Below, in pieces: positions 37,123 to 49,602 of a stretch of 64,000 nt of DNA (within the stretch, counting starts at the first letter, position 1; each line of letters begins with the position of its first letter). Under the pieces are notes generated by a model. The model made no database searches and was not told the DNA's origin. It saw only the letters and a list, made by a program, of their open reading frames with translations. The stretch is from Bidens hawaiensis. Its lineage: Eukaryota; Streptophyta; Magnoliopsida; Asterales; Asteraceae. The position numbers were made by a program, and so were the translations under genes. The stretch covers positions 62,001 through 126,000 of the forward strand of contig JAIQDT010003567.1 in assembly GCA_021521415.1 (NCBI GenBank), read 5' to 3'.

Positions 37123-37304
37123 GCACGACAGCGAGGAGCCGGTAAAACCGGGTGAAATCAGGACTCGAACCCTGGCAAGCCACAGTCATCCCTCATATCT
37201 GTTACATAAATTGGTGATAGTGAGGTTTGAACCCCCTACCTCTCACTAGTAAAGCGAGTGCTATACCATTGAGCCATATCCAATTTATCTATATAGGTTG
37301 ATTT

Positions 37305-38407
37305 AATCACCTTTATACGAATTTATCCATTTTAGTTTATTTTTTATTATGTTTTTTTTCCTTTGATTTTGAAATCACTATATTTTTAGTTATTACTCAT
37401 AACCAGATATTTATAAAATTGTAGAAAATTCCTATTAGAAATGATATGTTAGTTAGACTTGAACTTGCATTAATTTTTAAGGTGAAGCATGGTACTGGTA
37501 GTGGACATGCATAAATATGGTCGAAAAAGGTATGTTGAAATGAAATCGGTTCAAGATTCATATGACCTTATGTATATTCTATTATTTTTTTACCGCCTTA
37601 TTTTATTATACATTAAATTGGATGCTACAACAAGTTCTTATGCTACTGACTAGGCTGAAAATAATGTTCCTTTTGAGGACTGCTTTATGTAAAATGAAAT
37701 GTGTTTTGGTTTTGAATTCAAAGCAACATAGAAAGAGCTACAACTTTTACATGTTAAAGAGATTAAAGAGACTTATAGAGAATTACGCAATGAAAATACA
37801 CTTTTAACATTGCCTTCAATTTTAACACATCTACTATTTAAGCTTAAAATTTATGTTAATATTAATTTGTATTTTTTAAAAAAAATATACCTTTTTTATT
37901 ATAAAATAATTTCGATATTAAATGAATTTTTCAAATTCAAATTTTCCAAAATATTTAAAGAAAAAAACCATAATATCGCAATCATTTTGTCTTCTTTTGA
38001 ATTTCGATTCCTTTTACTCATATTTTTTTGTTTAATACCAACGGATACCTATTTTTGTATATAGTTCTACATTATTTGTCTAATCAGATTGTCTTATCAT
38101 GTCTTTTTAACCCAACCGTTTAATATTGTTCATCATCTCTCTTTTTATTTTAAAACATAATGTATTTTTTTTTTTAATTTTCTTGTACAACCAAACCTCA
38201 GTCTTTTAAATTTAGTTCTTAAATTTGTGAAAACATTTTGTTATAAATATCATTTTTATACAAACAATATTTAATATAATAATATAGGTATAAATGTTTT
38301 ATTTTAAAAATAAATCAAACATCAAGATTTGGTGTGCAACTTAAAATTAATAGTGCATAAGTATAATAAAAACTTATTTAAAAAGTTACAAATAAAACAG
38401 AATATTG
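37305..38407. other. AT-rich intergenic DNA, no supported gene
   Basis: Two open stretches (37562-37807 and 37810-38064) are Leu/Ile/Phe/Lys-rich as expected of AT-rich noncoding DNA; I see no domain. Confidence 0.5.
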
Positions 38408-39116
38408 GTTTTAAATAATCCCAATTATACCCTATTGGCAAATAACAGTCTCAACTTTAAACTTGGCTGGTGGTAGTCCCAACTAAAGGTGTATTTGTTT
38501 TTAACAGACCGCGACTAACGGATGTTAACTCCGTTAGTGATTTGCTGATGTGGACCTTCTTCTCCGACGCATCACGCCGGAAACCTGCAACTCGCCTCCA
38601 TTCTCTTTAATATCGTTACACCATCTCCCTCCCTCTTCAAAACACATCGGAAATTAGAAAATGAAGCATATTTCATCTTCTTCGATGGTCAATCCCTAGA
38701 TACCAAACCAGATCTTAATTTCAAAAACTCAAAATCAATGTAACACGATACAAAATAAACATAGGGGTTTTGTTAAGGGGATCAAAATGAGTCGAATGAT
38801 GTGTCACTTACCTGGAATGTTGCACGATTGACGGGGGTGAACTTCGCTAGAGACAACAACGGCGGCACGTTGGTTAGGTTTTGAATGAGGGGAAAGAGAG
38901 ACGGTGTAACGAAATTAGGGAGAATAGAGGCGAGTTGCAGGTTTCCGGCATTATGCAGCCGGAGATGAAGGTTCATGTCAGCAAATCACTAACGGGGTTA
39001 ACATCCGTTAATCGCAGTCGTTAAAAACAAATACCCCTTTAGTTGGGACCGCCACCAACCAAGTTTAAAGTTGAGACTGTTATTTGCCAATAGAGTATGG
39101 TTGGATTATTTAAAAC
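38408..39116. mobile_element. foldback transposon with approximately 240-bp inverted arms
   Basis: Starts GTTTTAAATAATCC and ends GGATTATTTAAAAC. The arms pair over about 240 bp (38408-38645 with 38870-39116, about 85-90% by eye), including ACTAACGGATGTTAACTCCG and its complement, leaving a loop of about 225 bp. No transposase. Long arms suggest a MULE-type foldback element, but I could not find a convincing 9-bp TSD. Confidence 0.75.
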
Positions 39117-39482
39117 AAAAATTTCAAATAAATACTATTGTATGAAATAATTGAATTTATGTATTACATATAATAATTTTTTCATTAATATATTTTTCAT
39201 ACGTATGGAATACGTGACTTTATTTGGTTCCTAATAAAAATATGTCAAAGAGACGATAAAACCTCGAGGGGTAGACATGCTCGTTATGTTAAAAAGTAAA
39301 ACGAAAAAATATATAGTATACATAACAAAAGGTCAAATCACTTGGTTGTGTTAAGAGAAAATATCGATACCAATAAATTCATTCGATGCTTAAAATGTAA
39401 ATTGTATATCATCCATATTTCGTTCTCTATAGAATATAATCACATTTAATGATATCACGTTTAGTAAGTTATATAAGTTTCG

Positions 39483-39494
39483 TATATATAAATA
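39483..39494 (+). promoter_or_regulatory. TATA box of the cysteine-rich peptide gene
   Basis: TATATATAAATA, 56 bp upstream of the ATG at 39550, predicting transcription start near 39515-39525 and a leader of about 30 nt. Confidence 0.65.
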
Positions 39495-39549
39495 CCCATG
39501 TAGAGCTGTTCCTCCTTGTAACAAATATTGTTTTTTGGCTCAAAAAGAT

Positions 39550-40614
39550 ATGAAGATTACTTTGTTCAAAGTTTTCATTCTGGCTGCACTTTTGCTTCTC
39601 TCGTGTGGTTAGTCATCTTGAGTTTGTTACATAATTATTTTCAATTTAATCATGCATTATTTTTAAACTTCTTTGCATCAACAAGTATTCCACAAACAGC
39701 GCGTTGTGGAAGATTTGTTTAAACAGTAGTATTTTACAACTCAAGCATTGTGGCAGATCTGTTAAAAATAAATACAAATTTCAAACCTTAAATTAAAGAA
39801 AAGTTGAACATCTTTGAAATTAAAAAAAATATTTAAACGCACGTGTTAAAACAAGAGGACGTCAACGATATCCGAAAACTTATGTAAAAAAGTCAAACGT
39901 GTTGTGACGGAACTGTTAAAGCAAACAAAAATTAAGCGTAAAACGTTGAACCACATACTCGTATTCCGGCTTGTTAACTAGCAACTTAATCGGGTTTGAA
40001 TTAATATAATAGAGTATATAACGATTATAATAATAATACTTAAAATTTATAAAGTAAAGAGTTTGTTAAAATTAGAAGTAAACCATAAAAGTTATTTGGT
40101 ATTACGAGAAGAAAACGTATATATTTTATATGAAGTATTTGTACTCATAGCTTTAAGAGTTGTATATATAAGTAAAAAAACAATAAAAAGATGATGGATG
40201 CCGCATTGCGTCCACACGTTGCCCTACAAACTTTATTCACAAATCAAAATGTGAAAAACTGAAAAGTAAAACCTTCTCATAACCGGTTTTTGCTAAATAA
40301 TATATGGGTAACCATGTAATATTCAAAATATATGAAATACCAAATAAATTAACTTTTAAGAGAACAAAAAATATTTAGAATCATAGCACATCAATTTTAT
40401 GTTTACGTAATGGATCCAATTGTGTTTATTAATTTTATGATGATTAACAGAATCAAATCGGATAGGTGTTGAAGGACGGAGTGTTGAAAGCAATCCTGAT
40501 GACGTGATTTTAAAACATTGTAGTGAGGATAGAGACTGTCGTTGCTTCTGGTTTTGGCAGCATCCAAAATGTAAAAATGGATCATGTACTTGTGATGCAT
40601 TCATCAATTTTTAA
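39550..40614 (+). CDS. small secreted cysteine-rich (defensin-like/NCR-like) peptide, two exons
   Basis: Exon 1 is 39550-39607 and exon 2 is 40451-40614, joined through an 843-bp phase-1 intron with GTTAGT donor and TTAACAG acceptor. The predicted 73-aa product has a signal peptide (MKITLFKVFILAALLLLSC), an acidic spacer, and a mature domain with six cysteines at residues 43, 49, 51, 60, 65 and 67: C-x5-C-x-C-x8-C-x4-C-x-C. The C-x5-C start and C-x4-C-x-C end match the six-Cys plant DEFL/LCR/NCR superfamily, whose genes typically carry one intron at the end of the signal-peptide exon. A TATA box and AATAAA frame the gene. Its role (defence, pollen or symbiotic signalling) cannot be told from sequence. 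Without splicing translation stops after 20 codons. No lesions are visible. Confidence 0.72.
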
Positions 40615-40628
40615 TTATATGACAGCAA

Positions 40629-40634
40629 AATAAA
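40629..40634 (+). terminator. poly(A) signal of the cysteine-rich peptide gene
   Basis: AATAAA 15 bp after the TAA stop, followed by T-rich sequence. Confidence 0.55.
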
Positions 40635-40984
40635 CTATAGTAATTAAGTTTCTAAGTGTGTGTTTGCTTTTTTATTAAGTTTTCAAAGAATTCTACTCCA
40701 CACCCTCAAATTAACAGAATTGTTGATAGAGCTAGAGTGCTAATAACGTGTTGTAAACAATAAAGACTTTGAAAAAAACATGAAGGAAACTCATTTCATT
40801 AATGTAGGAAGTAGTGACAAAATAATTGTCTACCATAAAGGCTTAAATATAACACTCGTCATCAGACATACTACGGCTTATTATATAGTGTTGACAACAC
40901 AACTCATGATGATGTTAAACTAGTACTTTGGGACCTAGAGAATAAACTAATACTATTGGATCAGTTATGCTACCTAAGGTATGT

Positions 40985-41450
40985 GTGGTATGGTTCGGTG
41001 CGATTTTTGGCTAACACCAAACCAAAAACCAAAACTTCGGTTTTTCTTTTTTTTTTTTTTTGAAACCGTTTGGTTTCGGTGTTTTTTATTTTAATTTTTC
41101 GGTTTTAGTTTTGGTTCGGTTTCAGATTTTTCCATTTGAGCTTGAACATTTTAGGCCGAAAAAAATACGGTCGAAAATAATGAATTTATATATAAATAAT
41201 TTTGTTTATTGTTAACTAGTAGACAATATTTGAGTTACATATTTGTTAAATTCTTATAAATTACTTAAAATAAAAAATAAAACTTTAGGAATTCGATTCG
41301 GTTTTTTCGGTTTTTATTACACGCAAAAACCAAAACCGAACTATTAGTTTGGTTTTTACAAAAACACAAAACCAAACCATTGGTTTTTGTTTTTGTTTGC
41401 TTGTTTGGGTTTGGGTTTTTTGGTTTTTTCGGATCGGTTCTTTTCGAAAC
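40985..41450. repeat. GGTTTT/AAAACC-rich imperfect inverted repeats
   Basis: Alternating runs of ACCAAACCAAAAACC and GGTTTTTCGGTTTT, with an 18-T run, can fold back on themselves. Low-complexity or MITE-like; no clear ends. Confidence 0.5.
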
Positions 41451-43394
41451 ATGCCCCTATTGCAACCTAGTCAAAAATCAACTATGTTGCCTAATTAAAA
41501 ATTGTTATAATTCAATGAGACAAAGCTTAGTTAATGGAAAAAGAGTGCAAAATGTATAATGCTACCAAACACGTATCTCAAAATGGAGGGCCGGCCCAAA
41601 GGGGGTTGCAAAGGGCGACAAACTCAGCCCTATTCTCCCGAGAGACCCATCATTGTTAAAAGAAATTATATAGTTTTTATATATAATTTTGTTTTAAACC
41701 ATAATTCTATAAAATGACTCCTTGGTGTAATGGAAAGAGTGGTAGTGTATGGAATCGAAGACCATGGATTCAATTTTCTCATTGGTGATGTTTTTGTTTT
41801 TATAGAAAAAACTTTCATTTGTGTTTTATATTGGCTATTATTATTATTGTTGTTGTTATTTTGTTTCGGTCTGCATTGTGCTTTGGAAATGCAACCCAAT
41901 TGGTAAAATTGTCAAATTATTTATAACATAATTAAAAACGTGATTTCATAGACCATTTTTTATGCTCCTCCGAGCCTTGAAATTTTAAGAGATCCTCGGA
42001 GACGGCCTTGTCAAAATGTAGAATCCGATCTTTTATGATAAGCGTTCGACCTGATCTTTAATGTAGTATTCTCTCATATGAACTTAGCAACATGCGTTTT
42101 CTTCATAGGTGATCTTTGTGTCCTTGATTTTATTCTAAATCACAAAGTCTTATGTCCTGTCGGAACTAGTATTTGGCATCCTGCATTGTGGAGGAGGGGA
42201 AGACAACGATCAAGAATGGTAGTTACGAAGGAGTTAGTTGCATCTGTGGCATGCCTTGACATTTGTTTTGTTATACATAATAGTCATACAGCCCTCTGTT
42301 ACACTATTAGAAAGGGTCTTTAAACTTTACAAAATATTTGCAGGATGTGATTAGATAATCGCATTAGTAGTCTCTTTACATACATTTGTTAGACTTGCCA
42401 AAGGTAGTAGGTCGCGATTAGTTGCCACAATGTGGTAGACCTGTTATAGTGTTGCGACTCAATTGATTTTCCATTGTAGTTTTTGTAACTGAATAGAAAT
42501 TTAGTATTTCAATTGTTATGTACATGGTTATTGCAAATGTTTCCAAAAAGCTTGCATTGCACTAACTACACCCTTTGTTTCCTTTCGTCCGGGCCTGTGG
42601 TCTTTGTGTTAGTCGTATGTGTTTGTTGACAGTTACTGATTTGTAAACCTGCAGTTTAAACCTCATTTAAATTACAAATGTAAACATTCCATTGGCATTG
42701 CAGTGACCTATTTTGACCTTACTAAGTCAGCTGCAGCCAATACAAAGCATATTTGGATACAAACAACCAAAACTGCATAGGTAAAAAGACGTACAGTTTA
42801 GCTAACATGCATAGACTTTCCAAAAATGACTAATAAAACTATACAAATATGTTATTACTAAACCCTAAGCATGCATATCCAAACCAAATAACATACAACA
42901 GCCAAAATCTAAAGCTGAATTTGACCACAAAGTCAATAGTTGCAAAGAAATTAAAACATCTTAAGAAACTTGCAGCAACAAACTAGCGAATTATGTGGTT
43001 GGTTCCTGACTTTTTAAAGTATCATTTCAATGCACATTTATAAACTTAACAAAAATTGTGACGAAATTAGTTAAGTTTCTTGCTTTCTTTAGTTATTTTC
43101 TACAAAACCTAAAATCGTCAAAATAACAACTTAGAGCTCAAATGTATATACTGCATTATAATTTTTTCGGTGTCAACCAAATCAAATTAAAGAATAAAAT
43201 ATGATCAAACTAATAAATCACATCCATTATGCAAGCCTTTTATTTTAATTAGGAAAAATACACATGCACTTTCAAACAACTAATGGCCACTTTAAATATC
43301 AAATGTTACAGCTATAAACAGAATTCATAAACAACAGGACAGAGCAGAAAGTTTAAAAGTTGTAACATCAACTAACCTTTTAAGTGAACACAGA
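41451..43394. other. intergenic DNA with one weak tRNA-like stretch
   Basis: At 41715-41780 a possible A box (TGGTGTAATGG) and weak B box suggest a decayed tRNA-derived SINE. An 81-codon frame at 42078-42323 has no recognisable domain and no gene structure I can support. Nothing else seen. Confidence 0.4.
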
Positions 43395-43715
43395 CTTGCA
43401 TCGTAGCCCGTCATCATAGCCTAGGAACACCCAAAAAAGATTGGCCGTACATTAATTAATTAGCAACAAAAAACCATCAAATCCATATCCGAACATCTCT
43501 CAGATGATTGCACGTTCAGCATCATTGAGATAACAACCGAAACATAGCGAATAAAATCGTAGCTCAGAGGAGCCGAGGCCCATCATCATAGCCTTTAACA
43601 CCCAAAAAAACATAAGGTCACGTTCATTAGCAATCAAAAAACCATTGAGTCCAGATCGAGCACCTCTCTGATGACTCTATGCTCACCATCATTGAGATAA
43701 CAACCAAAATCCTAA
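43395..43715. repeat. tandem duplication, unit about 170 bp
   Basis: Two diverged copies share CATCATAGCC, AACACCCAAAAAA, TTAGCAA and CATTGAGATAACAACC at offsets of 167-172 bp. Confidence 0.75.
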
Positions 43716-43799
43716 GGCCACATGGTGAACACATGGCCGTCGGTAAGCGTTTGATCATCAACAATCACATACCACAGCAGACAACTGCCACAATAACTC

Positions 43800-44750
43800 G
43801 ACCGTCACCTAATGTCCTGAATCAAAACCCGTCAAGGTTAGACGACTGAGAATCACCCACCACAAAACACAACTGCCACCACCATTCCACCGCTACCTAA
43901 GGTTCCTAATAGGAACCCGACAATGGTATAATCGCCCAGCACAATAGACAATTGCGACAGACACTCCACCGCCACCTTGGGTTCCAAATCGAAACCCGGC
44001 AACGATAGACGACCGACCACAAATGCCACAACCACTCAACCGCCACCACCGTAGATGGCTGGAAAGCCACTGCCAACAGGGCAACACCCTTTTTCTCTCT
44101 ATTTTTCCCTCTTTACAAATAAATAAGCCAAATGTACAAACAAACACGTATAGATGGTCATTATATAATGAAGGAAAGCAAATCAAACTATCAGGGAACT
44201 GTTATGGCCAGACGATTCACAATCGACGCTCATCGAGCATCGTAACATTTCTCTACACAGTCATAACCAAACGGTACCCGGAAACAACACAAACGAAGCC
44301 GTTACCGGCATAAACAAGCCTAAGAGCATTCTCAACCTATTCCCCTATCTCTATAACTACACTAAAAAACATGCATTTTTTTCTCATGTTTATTTAAATA
44401 ATATTTTTTATACTTTTATAATTGCAGTTTCTCTCTTCTCTACTCACAACCCATTCAACAAATATTAAAATAAAACAAATATTAAAAATAAATAGGGCAA
44501 ATTTACAAAAAATTGCTACATTTTCTCCCTCCACCGTATAATTTACACTCACAACCACTAAAAACCTCACCCTATAATTTGCAAACTCCCCTCACAAGAT
44601 TTTGAGGGTTAGGATGAGAATGCTCCAAGGTTCCTAAATGGAACCCGACAACAACACATGCAAGTCCAGAACCACCATAAGCGATCACCATCGCCACTGT
44701 CGTGTGTCGCCTATGGTTCATAAATGGAACCTGGCAACAACATAAACAAA
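43800..44750. repeat. approximately 80-90-bp minisatellite units, interrupted by a MITE
   Basis: Units centred on GGTTCCTAAATGGAACCCG-like palindromes start near 43810, 43898, 43978, 44629 and 44714, separated by Cys/His-codon-like GCCACCACC-rich stretches. The MITE at 44324-44625 lies within the array. Confidence 0.65.
44324..44625. mobile_element. MITE with GAGCATTCTCAACC terminal inverted repeats
   Basis: Begins GAGCATTCTCAACC and ends GGATGAGAATGCTC, preceded by TAA and followed by CAA. Length and termini suit a Tourist/Harbinger-type MITE with an imperfect 3-bp TSD. Confidence 0.6.
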
Positions 44751-44896
44751 TCAGAGAGAGAGAGTCGAGGTAAGATAAACACAGATGAGTATTTGAAACA
44801 CCGCCATAACACTCCTCTCCACAAAGTACAAACTCGCATTGCTAAGTTCTCCCGAAATTGTGATGATATAAATATGTCTTTTATTTTGTTTCCGGA

Positions 44897-45069
44897 GGTG
44901 TTTGGGATTGCTTATTTTCACCAACTTATAACTTATTTATTTTTTGAAAATGAATAAGGTGTTTGGGATTGCTTATATTGTGAGATGAAAAGTTTTATAA
45001 GTTACACTTTTGTAAGTTAATAACTTAATGAAAAGTTACAAGGAGGTAAAATAAGGAATCCCAAACACC
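44897..45069. mobile_element. short hAT-like MITE, GGTGTTTGGGATT termini
   Basis: Begins GGTGTTTGGGATTGCTTATT and ends AATAAGGAATCCCAAACACC. The left terminus is repeated inside at about 44960. No TSD resolved. Confidence 0.6.
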
Positions 45070-45740
45070 CCCTCAGTGTCTCTGTGTTGGGCTTGAGCTA
45101 TATTTCACTTACACATTTACTAAAAATGCAATATCATATCAGATATTAGACGAAGTATATCTTCGCTCTCTTCTTAGGACAATGAGGATCCATGTGTACA
45201 TTTAGCGATTAGGCGATCATCACTGTGCTTAGTGAGAGAGGAAAAAAAACAAACAAAACAAAACTTTGTTCATATTAAAATGTGTTAACAATGGTTATAT
45301 TCACGGCTCTAACTGATTGACGAAAGTCTAGCGAACCCAAAAACTTACAAAAATTTGAAGTTCATTCCAAAACCGGCAACTAGAAGTCTAGAACCAAATA
45401 ATAACAAAATAAAATGTAATATCCTATGCTAGTATTTGTTAAAAAAAAGTGATTGAAAATTAAATAGCATGTGTTAGCAAGTTAAAAAATATAATAAATA
45501 ATAATAACCCAACATGAATATTGTGTGAATAGCTAATTGATAACAAACACGAAAGGGATAATTTCTTGTATTTGAGCTAGAATTACAATAATTTATGTAC
45601 AAAAACCGTAAATTTGAGCATGCAAAAAATGGCACATCATGACCATGTTACTTATAAGGTTAAATAATAGTCTCAAAACAAAACACAAGATAACAAAAAG
45701 TACATATGTTGAGCCAGTTTTCAGCCACTTGAGATCCGAC
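45070..45740. other. AT-rich intergenic DNA, no supported gene
   Basis: No coding domain, terminal repeat or RNA gene seen. Confidence 0.5.
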
Positions 45741-48700
45741 TTTTTTCTTTTAATGACTAACAAAGAAAAGTTTATTAAACAACCAAAACGGTATAGCAAG
45801 ATATTAACCGGGCCAAGTATACACTACCTCCAGAAAGAAAAAAAAAACACCAAGAAACAAAAACAAACACCACAAAAGACACCTCCTTACAAGTTAAAAG
45901 ACCTCCAATTGTCCCACGTTATATCCGCCATTTTCGATCTATTTTGCACCCATAAAAAACCCAAAGCTTTTATATTTCCCACTACACCACCTAATTGTGC
46001 CGATTTCCGGTTAAAAATCACGTCATCCCGGGTCTTCCAAAGACACCAGATTGTAGTAAGGCAAATAGCTTGGAAAACTTTAACCTTCCGCTTTGGGAAT
46101 CGAGTATATTTATACATCTCCAAAATATCATGAGTACCGAAAGCAAAAAGACGGGACATTACGCCATTGGGATATCACTTGCCATGTTGCTTGGGCAAAG
46201 GGACATGAAACCATAATGTGCTCCGCCGATTCTTCGGTTAAACCGCAAATCGAGCAATCAACCGTCGAGACCGCTACGTTCTGTTTTACAAGCGACAGGA
46301 GGGAAGGAATTTTCTCCATTTCGGCCCGCCACGCAAGAATACCGACTTTTTTCGAGACCCAATTGTTCCACTCGAAAACGTAATTTGTACCATTCATCAC
46401 ATCTTTTGCCATAGCTTTCTTAATGCTCCTTACTGAGAAGTCAACTGAATTATCAAGTAGCCAAACCCATGGATCCTCCCCTTCACTTGAATTAATATAT
46501 TGACAAATTTGCAAAAGGTTTCTAAATTCCATAATTTCCTTCACAGTTACAAGGGCACGAATCCACTCCCAAGTCCCACGTATCTCTCCGCCATACATCA
46601 GTAACCGGTTCGACACTAAACAAGATTTTACCAACTCAAGTTTAAACAGTAAAGGGAACCGTATGAAAAGAGGCTCTTCGCCAATCCATCGCTCGAGCCA
46701 AAACATTGTATTTTTACTGTCACAAACATTGCTCTTGAAAGCATTGCACAAGTTTACCCCCAAGCTTTCAAGATTCCTTTTCATTCCGACAATCTGCTTC
46801 CATGGACCGGCTACCGACATCTTACCCCGAACCGGTAACCATGTCCTAGACGTATGATGGAGAGCCCAAATAGTCTTTCGCCACAACCCATGTTTCTCCC
46901 TTTTGAATGTCCACCACCACTTTCCTAACATAGCCAAGTTAGCCTCTTGAAGCGAACCCAATCCTAGCCCCCGCTCACAATAGGTGCGATAACTCTTTCC
47001 CAAGCCACCCAATTTATTTTATTATTTTCGTCCGACCCGCCCGAAAAAACTCGTGTTATGCGTTCCAACTTTTCCAAAATACCATCCGGAGCTTCATACA
47101 CCGAGAAGTAATAAGTTGAGAGGGAATTTAGGACGGATTTATTACCATTACCCTACCCCCGACTGACAATTTTTTTGCTTTCCAAATAGAGAGTCGTTTC
47201 CTTAACATATCCACCACCGGATCCCACTCTTTAATTACGTTCATATTTTCCCCCGGTTTCAAACCCAAGTGTTTGAAAGGAAGATCTCCAGTTTTGCACC
47301 TTAGCAAATCTGCTATCGCCTTCCTTTCCGACTCATCAACTTTAGCAGCATACAACCAACTTTTGGAAAGGTTAATCTTTAAACCCGAAACCAAGTAAAA
47401 ACAACGCAGAATACGTTTCAGATTTAGAACATTACTTTCTTCCCAATCACCTAGGAAAATCACAACATCGGATTAGATAAAGTGGGTCAACAGCGGACCA
47501 TCCACCCCACATTTAATACCCCGGTATAGACCTCTACTACTTGCCCGCTTCATTATCCCTGTTAAGGTCTCCATAGCTATTATAAATAGAAACGGGGAAA
47601 TGGGTCCCCTTGACGGAGACCTCTGGAACACGAGAACTCATGTGTGGGAGACCCATTCACCAAAAACGATGACCTTCCCACCACCAAAATCGTTGATATC
47701 CACATTCTCCAACGGTATAGAATGTTCATTTGCTCTAAAATTGAATCTAAAATTTCCCAATTGAGCGAATCATAAGCTTTTTCAATATCTACTTTAAAAA
47801 TCATTCCCCGTTTTCCCGCCCTTCGAAGCCATGAAACCACTTCATTAATAATCAGTGGCCCGTCAATGATACTTCGGTTTGCCATAAAAGCTGATTGCTC
47901 CTCCGAGATAAGGCTTCCTATAACATTCTTGAGACAATCCGCAACCACTTTAGAAAGAACCTTATTTAAACATCCTATTAAGCTAATAGGACGAAAATCT
48001 CCCAAGTCGGTCGGTTCTTCACCTTCAGAATTAACGCGATAAAGAAGACATACAACCTTGGATAATGGTCGCATATGTGAAGAACTCATCAAAAACATTA
48101 ACCAAATCTGATTCGAGACAGCCCAGAAGCGTTTTAGGAACTTGAAATTATAACCATCCGGGCCAGGAGCTCGATCCCCTTCACAATCCCAAACTGCCTA
48201 TTTTATTTCCGACATTGTAAATGGGGATGCCAAAACCCTGGCATCCACCTCATTCAGCCTGTGCAAACCGGAGCATACTAACATTGGCGTAGAAGAAAAC
48301 GGTTCCGTCACTCCGTGAACCTCCCCGCAAAAAACTCAAAAACCATATTTTTCAATATTGGTGGATTAGAAATCCAAACCCCATTAACCAGGAAGCCGTG
48401 AATTCTATTTGTGCTATTATTTGTATTTAGAATAGCATGGAAATAAGAAGAATTCTCATCACCGTCAATAGACCACTGAACACGAGCTTTTTGTTTCAAG
48501 TCTTGCAATTTCACTAAATCAAAAGACGTGACCACAGCAATTCATTCCTCTCTTAATTCCATCTCCTGTTGATTCAATGGTCTCGACTCCGCCACGGCCT
48601 CAAGGTCCCATAACTTCTGGTTTTTACCTTTGTAAACCATTTCTTCTTCATCTTTCTTAGATGGCAGCACCTTTTAAAATTTGATTTTAACCACCTTAGC

Positions 48701-49602
48701 TTAGTTACAAAAGCCAAATCTGCGGGACCTGTAAAATACAAAACTGCCACATTTATGTTCAACAAACTCGACAAAACCTGGTATTTTGAGCCACGAGTTG
48801 AAAAAAATGAAACAGGATATGTCTGAAGTCAATTGGAACCGAAGAAAGAAGGGGCTTATGGTTTGAGTACTCTTTTGCGAGAACCATTAAGGACCCCAAA
48901 GTCCATAATCTCATATACTCTTTACAAACCAACACCCGATCAATTTTACTAAAATTTTCTCCTCTATCAGAGACGTAAGTGAAGGAGCCCCCCCCCCCCC
49001 CCCCCCCGCCCCCGCCCCGTTGGTATTCTGTCAAATGTACACTTTCAATAAACCTGTTAAAAGTGTCCGCATTCAAATCGACAAATTCCAAGTTCAGCCT
49101 CTCTGAAGCCAGCCTGACCTCATTAAAGTCTCCCACTAACACGCACATTCCCGTAAGCATCCCTCTCACCCGCAAAAGTTCCCCCCACAGAGCTCGGCGC
49201 TCCACAACTTTGTTTGGTGCATACAAGTTAACAATATTGAGATCCATTTCGGAGGCTTTTATTTTGCCACTAATTACCATAAATCTTCTGTATTTTATGA
49301 CCCAAATTTTTGTGAAAAACATGGGGTCCCAAATGCTCATAATAGCACCTGAACGACCCACCGAGTCAACATAGTCGTAATCTTCCCCAAACATGATTAG
49401 CCAAGAAATTCTCTGAGTTTACCAACTTCGTCTCATAGATTGCCACAAAATGTGCCCCGTGACACGTTTTCAAACCTCTGATCCACTTCTTTTTCATGGA
49501 ATCGCCAACCCTCCTGATGTTTATTGTAACATTCGTTACTTTTCAAACCCAAAAACCTGACTCATTTCAAATTTTCGGTTTGTTTTATATATATATATAT
49601 AT

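Larger units (their letters stand above)
25027..37288 (-). mobile_element. SINE of about 340 bp, split by Athila element 2
   Basis: Two halves, 37288-37128 (head) and 25205-25027 (body and tail), flank Athila element 2. Direct repeats CTATATAGGTTGATTT at 25011-25026 and 37289-37304 are the SINE's 16-bp TSDs. The head on the minus strand is tRNA-like: A box TGGCTCAATGG, a 5-bp anticodon-like stem, and B box GGTTCAAACCTC near 37220. A second B box (GGTTCGAGTCC) lies at 37171-37161. The 3' end is a CCAAAAAAAATAAAATA tail. It has no protein; it would need a LINE to move. Confidence 0.75.

Noticed and set aside
37205..37288. Possible tRNA-Val(UAC) gene on the minus strand
   Set aside because: Anticodon-like stem and B box are present, but the acceptor stem pairs poorly and the sequence is the head of a SINE with 16-bp TSDs.
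42078..42323. 81-codon open frame preceded by a possible splice acceptor
   Set aside because: No domain, no second exon and no promoter or poly(A) context; composition fits chance.
48979..49374. 131-codon plus-strand frame with poly-Pro
   Set aside because: Antisense of LINE endonuclease; the Pro run is the 20-C tract.
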